64,000 bases of DNA, from contig NC_064041.1 of assembly GCF_932526225.1 (NCBI RefSeq), positions 3,839,046 to 3,903,045 on the forward strand. Reading direction: 5' to 3'. Made by a program: the position numbers and the translations under genes. A model generated the notes under the pieces. That model searched no databases and was not told the origin of the DNA. It saw nothing but the letters and a program-made list of their open reading frames with translations. How positions within the stretch are numbered: position 1 is the first letter of the stretch; each line of letters begins with the position of its first letter. This stretch comes from Nematostella vectensis. Its lineage: Eukaryota; Cnidaria; Anthozoa; Actiniaria; Edwardsiidae. Shown piece by piece: positions 24,901-33,900 of this stretch.

Positions 24901-27900
24901 AGACGTCAGGCAAAAGACAGCGCCAAGGACAACATCAAGGGCATCTTTTTACTGGAAGAAGACTAGAACATTTATGCTGCTGTAGACACATAAATGGGGG
25001 GAGGGTGTCCGGAAGTAGAAAACCCGCAAGATTGCGTTACTTTATAATACTGTATTACGTTACATATTTAGTTTTGTTATGTGATCATGTTGTAATTCGA
25101 GATAGGTAAAAAAAGGGGTTGTGCCCCTAGAGTTGAGATGCGAGTGTACTATTACTACGGAGAGTTTGTGATCAAGAAATAAAGTAAAGAGAATATAAGT
25201 GAGTTTATTTGGTTGTCCCCGACACCGGGTTCGATTCCCGGTTCCGACGTGAGTTGGGTTAGTTGGTCTCGCCTTTGCTCCGAGATTTTTTCTCCGTGTT
25301 CTCTACCACTGGGTTCTGGGTTCGATTGCCGGTTCCGACGTGAGTTGGGTTAGTTGGTCTTGCCTTTGCTCCGAGAGTTTTTCTCCGGGTTTTCCGGTTA
25401 TCCTCCCTCCACAAAACCAACAATTTGGATCTTAGTTGTGATCCGTGGTCAGACATGAGTTGGCGGCTGCCTGAGGCGCCTTCCTATGCCTTCAACTCGA
25501 CCACGTCTGAATCTGCGCTCTCGTAATTAAGCATATAGCTGAGAGTGATTAGCTACTCCAATTTATTTATATATTATCTATTTATATACTGATATATTGA
25601 TAGAACCCAACGAAATGCAGTAAAAAAGCCTTCAAAATAGAAAGTGTAGACGGAAAAAGGCATTTAAGCTTAAAACTCGCCGCAGCTTCTGTTTTTGCCT
25701 TGATCCCCCCCCTTTTTCCCCTTACCCCCAGCCTCTGTTTCAGCTTATTGAGGGAGTCACTCATTTGTTCATGCCTATGCGTGGACGCTGTTATCACCAT
25801 GGGTAGCCTGTGTGCTGGCTTGTTATCACGTGACATGCTCAGGTCAGCAAGCAGCACTTCAACCATCCGGTTTAACAGGTTTACGTTTGTGTTGCCTTTC
25901 AGGTTCCACGTGAAGCAAGGGATCAGAGTGTCGGGCCCAATCTCTCGCAGGTATTCCATTGCTTCTGCATTCTAAAAAGTATATAAAACACACCGAGTGT
26001 TTAGAGTTCTTCCATTTGATTTCTGCCGGGGATTGCAAGGTGAATTACTCCAGCCGGCACAATTCTCCAATTATGTTCCAGCCGAATTTTGGGGCATGGG
26101 GGGTGCGGTTTAAAAGGGTCCCCAACTATTTTTACAATATCCAAATCTTTTTTTCATAATACTCGTATAGAAACACGAAAATAGAACATAAAGATTTTAA
26201 TGTATCTTTCCTGTATTGGTTGGCAACAACAGCGTGTTACTAAAGCACTGAAGGCTCCGCATTGTCACCAGTTTACTTCGGGTCGATTACGTAACAACTT
26301 GGATGATTTTTAACGGAAAACGCGAAAAATATTTCACAATTTTAAAAGTGTGTCCGTCGGAAATTTCTTTGAGTATGTGACTAATAATTTAGATCGGATA
26401 ATCAGTTTAATAGCGTTGATTCTAATAAATTCTTTTGTCTCTTGTCGGTTGAGGTTTCCGTCGGCCCTTTGGAAGTAAACTGGTGACTAGCCACAGCACC
26501 CACAAACAACGGGATACCATAAAATATCTAGCTTTCTTATCCCGACCATCATCCTAAGGCACACCTTCGTGTGGCCTTTACCTTTGCTATCTCGGCGTTT
26601 GTTCTCCCGATGATATTGTCACGCATATACTTGATGGGCTCCTGATGAGTGCGATCGGGTGGCAACGGTTTGGTAGGGATCACAAAAAATGGATCGTCAT
26701 CACGGGCCAAGCACGTCCACATGCAATACATGAGCTTAGAGGCGAACATGCACTCGGCCAGAATGTGCCCATACCCACCCTGATGGAGACCCACAACCTG
26801 GAACAGGACAAACGAGTGACTACTATACCCACAACCTAGAACAGGACAAACGAGTGAGCATTCTACCCACAACCTGGAACAGGACAAAGGAGTGAGCATT
26901 CTACCCACAACCTGGAACAGGACAAACGAATGAGCATTCTACCCACAACCTGGAACAGGACAAACGAGTGAGCATTCTACCCACAACCTGGAATAGGACA
27001 AAGGGGCAAACGAGTGAGTATTCTACAGCTTCACAGAGTGGCCTGGAGGTCTGCATTTCACTCTACATCAACGTATAAGAGTCCCCTTTACAATAGCCAG
27101 CGTAGCAAGCCCAAAGGATAGGGAAAACTGAAGAGAGAAGACGGAGAACAGGCGCGCGCTAGGAAGAGGGAATGACGAGAAGGCAAGAAGGCATCCTTTA
27201 CCCTACATTCCTTTCATCCTTCTCTCCAGCTACGCGGGGTCTATCCCTCATCTTACCCAGCCCTTTGCGCTTGCTAGGCAGGCTACCTTTAAAAGTAAGG
27301 AGCTTCCTGGAAACATTACCTTGCCAAGTACATTAAATAAAAAAAAGTTATACAACGGCGATCCTCTATATTCACTCACCCTATGCGCCATGACGATTCC
27401 CGCTGCTGCTGCCCCAGGTTTGGAGCCCTCGATGCCAACATTTCCCAACATGACGTCACCATGGTAATAATTCACTCTGCTGCTGACCGCTAGAAAATCG
27501 TTTATCCTCTTGTCCCGGTAGCAAATCGCCCCACCGGGGTAGGGACAAAAGCCGCTTTTATGCGGGTCGATGGTAACCGTGTCCACGTGACGCAATGCGG
27601 AGAGCTGGGCTTGAGTGTAGGAGCTCAGGCCAAGCTTTGGGATGAATCGCGGGCTCAAGGGATCGGCGTGTTGTGGGGGGTCCGGTGAGGGGTGCAGCAT
27701 GGAGCAGAAGTACCCTCCCCATGCCCCGTCCGCGTGGATAGTAAAACTCAGACCCTGGCGAGACGATGTTGTCGAATCAAAATAATGCAACGACTATCTG
27801 GCTATCTGGTACCTGATCTAATAAACGCCCCCTATCTAAAGAACGCCTCCTATCTAATGAAAGCCCCCCTAAGCTTACAAGTTTGTAATGAACGCCCCTC

Positions 27901-30900
27901 TGTAATAAACGCCCCCGTTCTATTTAACGCCCCATGATAAATACAAACGACATAGTAATTTCGGTTGTATAAATCAAGTTTATTTGGCTTCTACTGGGTG
28001 AGACTTGCTTAATGTCAAGAAATGCTTGCTACGCAGGCTTTAATTTGACTTGATCCTGACTGAGACTAGAACCCCACTGCACTAGGGTTTGTTAGATTGT
28101 TATAGTTTGTAAAGAACGCCCCTCTCTAATAAATGCCTCCTATCTATTGAACGCTCCCCCCCCTTAGCCTCCCTCGCAGGCATTTTCAGGCAGGCGTCGC
28201 TCGCTTTCCCTCCACAAAGAGAAATTAGGGGAAATTAGGGCAATTTACGCCTCAGGCATTTATTAGATCATCTACGGGAATTAGCTTCATGCGAGATTTC
28301 AAAATTTGATGACTCGAGCTCCCCGTAAACTTGGATTTTTTACCACGGATCTTCCGCTGCTTGCTCGAACGGACTTCTGGGACTTACTTTTTTAGTCATC
28401 TCTTCTCGTATCGCAAGTATTTCGGTCAGCGGATCTACGGCACTCTCTTCAGTCGTTCCCATGATGCATATCACGCTGATGACAGGGATCTGATTGGCTA
28501 GTTTCTCTTCCAGCAGCTCTCGCAAAACTGTATGATACAGGGGAAAGAAAAAGTTAAGGTATTCCGATGGAACTGCTGACTTTTACGCCTATTTTCAAAT
28601 GTAAGCGGAATCCCGGTTCCCAAGGCCAGTACTTCATGGATGTCATAAGCATTCTCATAGTAAAGACAATCTCCCAATCGAGAAGTATATTACCGAACTT
28701 TTTAAGGCGACACTAGCGTCGTTTCATGAAGGGTAAACAGGCTTTTTAATCTTTCTCAGCTTTGTTTCATCTTAAAAACAAGTTGAAAAATGTTATACAA
28801 ATTGCAGTTTTAAATCTTCTTCCATCCTATCCTACAGTGATAGCAGCTCAAGTTTAAAGCAATTCAAGGAGAGCTATGTTTTTCAATATGGTTAGAGAAA
28901 TTAAACAAAACAAAACAGCATTTCCACGCAAGTCGGGCTAACGGCAAAAAATACGAAAGAAAAAAACGCATAGTTTGTAACTATATACTGCTCTTTTTAC
29001 TACATAAGACACCGGTCTCCTCGGCAATTCCATTGGCTCAGAGATTCACGTGTTTCGTCACGTGTTTAGTACTCACTTTCCGTGTCCATCCGGGCATCTT
29101 CGTTAAGGGGCACTTTGATAAGATGTTTCTTGCCAAGCCCTAATATGGTATTGCCCTTCGCGAGAGAGACGTGTGCAGAACTCGTACCCAGGCAACACGG
29201 ACTGGCCTTGAGATTGTGACGTAGATGAAACTCGTAAGGACCCATGCCCTCATACATGTACTCAGCCGTCAGCTGAGACAGGTTACCCATAGAGATGCTG
29301 CATAGTTGTGCCACCTAGAGAGAAATGGACGTCGTCTTAATTCTTTCTATTTGTCATAAGATAATCTTATTCAGAAAAAAACGTAACCTAGTAGTGATTT
29401 GTGTACGCCTGTAAGCCATTTGTTGCTGTTTAAATTTGAAAACACAGCGATCTCCTAACAAAGAAACAGGAATGACTAACAGCATTTGAGTAGACCTTTT
29501 CGAGGTGAGAAATAAAAATGCTTGGGAAGCCTGTGGTTTTACACCAAAGAGAGGCTCAAACGGGCATGTTTTGGCGGGAATACTATGAAGTATCAACATA
29601 TGAAGAAACCGTTGTCGTTTTAGGGGTCTGGTACCGAGGAATTTTCGTTTCTTTTCAGAGGCCTTCTCTATTGACTAAAGATGGTCACAGTCACTGTTTT
29701 TCTCTGCTGAATACAATTCATAAAGTATGCGAAGTACCTGCGGTTCGGCAGCCTTAAAAATGACAAGAAACATGCAGGTTTTACCAAATAAGGAATATAT
29801 TAGTTTTCTTATATGGAAGTGACCGCGTCTGGATAAAACGACAATTTTTGGCTAAATTTTCTTGATATATTTTAGGAAATGCACAACATGCACAACCGTT
29901 TGAGCCTCCTTTTGGTTCTAAACCACAGGCCTCCTAAGTATTGTAATTTAAACCGAGAAAATTCGCGAATAGATCTTTTAGCCGATCAAAATTAGCCTGC
30001 GTGAAGCCAGAAATAGTTCCAACTATTTCCGGCTGCACGCAGGCTAATCGAAATAGGAACTTTGAGTAAATCAATATCGCTCTTTAAAAAATGTTCCTCA
30101 AGCAAACGCAATGCTTATCAATCAACTGGGGCTAACAATTTAAGTATTTTTTTTTATTAAAAAAGTGTTTTTCAATTCTCACCTTTATGGGCAAGTCAAG
30201 TATCAAGTAAAACCACAGGCCTCCCAAGTATTGTAATTCTAACCGCGGAAATATCTTTTAGCCGATCGAAATAGGAACTTTGAGTAAATCAATATCGCTC
30301 CTCAAACAGACGCAATGCTTATCAATCCACTTGGGCCACGGGCAAACCAGACGAAATATTCGTGTATCGAATATTATCTTTAATTTGTTTACCGAATATA
30401 TAATAATAATAATAATAATAATAATGATCGTTTATTTCAACCGTTTGCAGTTCTTTTACAACTGAATTACCGGTGGGGTCAGCTAACTACAAAATACATT
30501 ACACCATACATAATTACTAATCGTTTAAACAGAGACACAGAAACACCGTGGCAGCCATGTTGGCGCCGCTGACCTATCTGTAATAAGGCCAATATCTTGA
30601 AGTTGTTGTCATAGATTGATCTGGTTCCGTTTTAGCCGTGATTCACAACAGTTTACGCGATTTTCCTCCCTCATCTCGGTTCACCTCCTCTCCACTCGTA
30701 ATAAAGTACAACAGAGTAGGAAGCTCCACGCCCTGGAAATCACAACTCCGACTCTTCGGGGCAACTTTTTCGGCAGAAAACGGACAGCTTTTAGAATAGT
30801 TTCTAAACACATCAATCGAAGAAAATAATCCAAAAGACCAGAATTTCCCTGAATTTTTTTTCGCTGCAAAGTCGAAAGTTATCGTTCTTCCAGGGTGCTG

Positions 30901-33900
30901 ACAAGCAGTCGGTCCACTGAGCGCGGTCGGGGCCTGGACACAATAGAAAATACAATGCAATACCGTGGCAACCGCTGATACCATTCGATACACGAAAATT
31001 TCGTCTGGTTTGCCCGTGCTTGGGCTAACAATTTTAGTATTTTGTTTTATTAAAAAAAAGTGTTTTTCAATTCTCACCTTCATGGGCAAATCAAGTATAG
31101 AGTCGACATCAAGATTCAACAACTCCCAGTTGGTCGCGTCCACGAGGCGAACGCACTTGGCCTTGTGCGGCAAATAAACCTCGCAAGTCCTAGCCGCCCT
31201 CAGCCGATCCTCGTGTTTTATCGCATCGCTCAGGCCGAGCGCGTAAAACTTGAGGTTTCTTGCCGCCCAAATGGCCTCCACATTCGCTAAACTTCCTCCT
31301 GCCACGACGTGCCCCATGGAGGGGTGGGGCTTATACCCCACCATGGCGCACAGGTCCCGTCCCACCTCGACCTCGTACCTAGTGGTGACGGGGGACCCCT
31401 CTGTGGCGCAATTGTTCTGGTTGTACATCATGGCGGTGATGTACGCCAGGTTGGACGGCATCAGAGTGTCCCAATTCACGTGGCCCTGAAACAAGATAAC
31501 CCTCTCACATTTTTGGTTTTTATTTTCATTTTTGATAGTGCCTAATAACGCAGAATGCTTCGCTCTCTCTAACAATGCCTAAAAACCCAGCATGCTTCGC
31601 GCTCTCTATCAATAACCCAGTATGCTTTGCGCTCTCTATCAATAACCCAGCATGCTTCGCGCTCTCTATCAATAACCCAGCATGCTTCGCGCTCTCTATC
31701 AATAACCCAGTATGCTTCGCGCTCTCTATCAATAACCCAGCATGCTTCGCGCTCTCTATCAATAACCCAGCATGCTTCGCGCTCTCTATCAATAACCCAG
31801 CATGCTCCGCGCTCTCTATCAATAACCCAGCATGCTTCGCGCTCTCTATCAATAACCCAGCATGCTTCGCGCTCTCTATCAATAACCCAGCATGCTCCGC
31901 GTTCTCTATCAATAACCCAGCATGCTTAGCGCTCTCTATCAATAACCCAGCATGCTTCGCGCTCTCTATCAATAACCCAGCATGCTTTGCGCTCTCTATC
32001 AATAACCCAACATGCTTCGCGCTCTCTATTAATAACCCAGCATGCTTCGCGCTCTCTATCAATAACCCAGCATGCTTCGCGCTCTCTATCAATAACCCAG
32101 CATGCTTCGCGCTTATCAATGCCTTATAGCCAGACAGGCTTCACGTTCTATCACTTCCGGTAACCGACTCCAACGAAGCTTTTTCGTTTTTTTCACTTTA
32201 CCAGGCGTTTAGAATGGTTACCGGCAATTTGGTATCATAACTTGTGTTTCTCGGTAATGTCTTGGATAATAAGGAACTCTTTTCTGTTTTTGGTGGACGC
32301 AAAGGAGCTGTTGCCATCTTAGTGGTTTGGCAATGACTAAAATTTGCATTTTGTCATCCACTCCAAAATCGCTTTATAATGATAGTTTAGATTAGTTTAG
32401 ATCGAATTTGTTTTCGAAAAAGGCGACGATCCTGCTGCGTCTTCTGTTTTTTTGTTTTTTTGTTTTTTGTTTTTTGTTTTTTTAATTACAAAACGGCATT
32501 TCGCATGAAATGCACGTATTTTGTGTCCCCGAAACAAGAGCTGTACATCTGTACCCGACCCGTCGAGTCCTCAGGCAATGGTTTCCGGAACTCCGCCATT
32601 TTCACTATTGCCCAAAAAGTGCGAGGCAAGGGGGATACATACGCGCTTTAAGGCTACATACAGGGTCTCAGGGGAGTTATTGTCAATTTGGTGCATGCGC
32701 GAAGAACGGGGGGAGTCAATAATACTCTGCACGGGTAGCTCCTTTTTTATTTTTTGTTCAACCAAAACGATTTGCATTGATTAAAAATTAAGCTGCATAA
32801 TTTAATCGTTATGACTGGTGCGACCTTGGAGCACCGTTTAATCCCTCGCCGTACCATAGTCGCATTATCCGATTAGCCCACTCGCGCCACAAAGTTGGTG
32901 CTACCTCCTTAATTCAATTTCGTGCGCAATAAAAGGCGTGCTATCGTCGCATTATCTGTCGAACTTTTCTAGAGCGGCACGATAATGCGACTCTGGCATG
33001 CCGTTTAATCTAGGCCTTAATTTCCTTTTCTCTATAGACGTACCGCATTCCGGAATGCGATCCAATCCCGAATTGTATCACAATGAGAAGCATTCACTTT
33101 ATTGTACAAGGGCATACAATGAACCCCCTTACCGAAACACGTTAAAATGGCATATTTACCGTTTGAATATGTTCTGATGTCGAAAATATCCATTTTAATA
33201 GTTTTCATAGTTGCTGGGAAAGAATATCTGGTCCTTTTTCCCAGGAGGGACCATTTCTTTTTTTTTCATGCAGCATTGGTTAGGAATTTTTTCCCAGTCA
33301 GCAGTGGTTAGACATTTTAGCACATGAATACTTGCCCGTCTCACCGTTACGGGACGATTTTTTTCCCAAGCATCCGCTCCAGCTCCCCCAAAAATATTCC
33401 CAGCACAACTAGTTCGACTCCACAAATTTGCCAGAAGAACCATTCGGGACGATTTTGTCCCAGCAACCGAGGGGTCTAACATTTTCCCAGCCAGCAAAAA
33501 AAGCAGGCTGCGGAACAAATCCGTTTTGTGCTTACAGTGCTGAAAAACGCAAGACTAGTTCCAGTACCGCGCGGTTAAACCAGCCTTTTTGTTTTGAAAT
33601 GGCGGCGTTTTACCGGCAAACTGTCACATTTTGGCGAATGCTAAGAAAACTAGATCAAACCTAAGGCTAAAATTTTCTATATGACTCCCTTATTATCACA
33701 CAAATCTGTCATCTTTTGTACAGTATGGTTTTAGTGCTGTACAGTAAGTAAAAACAGCGACCGAAGTCAGCCTTTCGTACCTTTACTCAAACGAGTCAAC
33801 ACTAAGATTTCGTTTGTTTTCGCCAGAACACGCGCATGCGCATACGTTTTTCAGCACTGGCTTTGTGCCCTTGTTTGTATTCGTCTTACCTTGTACCGTG

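Larger units (their letters stand above)
19378..25224 (+). mobile_element. BEL/Pao LTR retrotransposon, full length, broken reading frames
   Basis: 5,847 bp bounded by 219-bp LTRs (19,378-19,596 and 25,006-25,224) that start TGT, end ACA and differ at one base, so the insertion is recent. The 4-bp sequence ccgg flanks both ends as a likely target duplication. A primer-binding-like tggcgaccacgccagga follows the left LTR, and a purine tract (ggggggaggg) precedes the right one. Order: gag, zinc knuckles and aspartic protease, reverse transcriptase, RNase H, integrase, as in BEL/Pao. It lies opposite to the host gene in intron 8 of the decarboxylase. Stops at 20,237 and 23,314 make it unlikely to be autonomous as read here. 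Confidence 0.96.

Noticed and set aside
25225-25400. Possible tRNA gene (ggttcgattcccggttcc)
   Set aside because: Only the B-box-like phrase is present. There is no A box or cloverleaf partner, and the unit repeats in tandem as a SINE-like repeat.
31526-32129. Repeat proteins on both strands (SAKHAGLLIE and its opposite)
   Set aside because: A 30-bp unit repeats in frame on both strands. The region is intronic and abuts decarboxylase exon 3.
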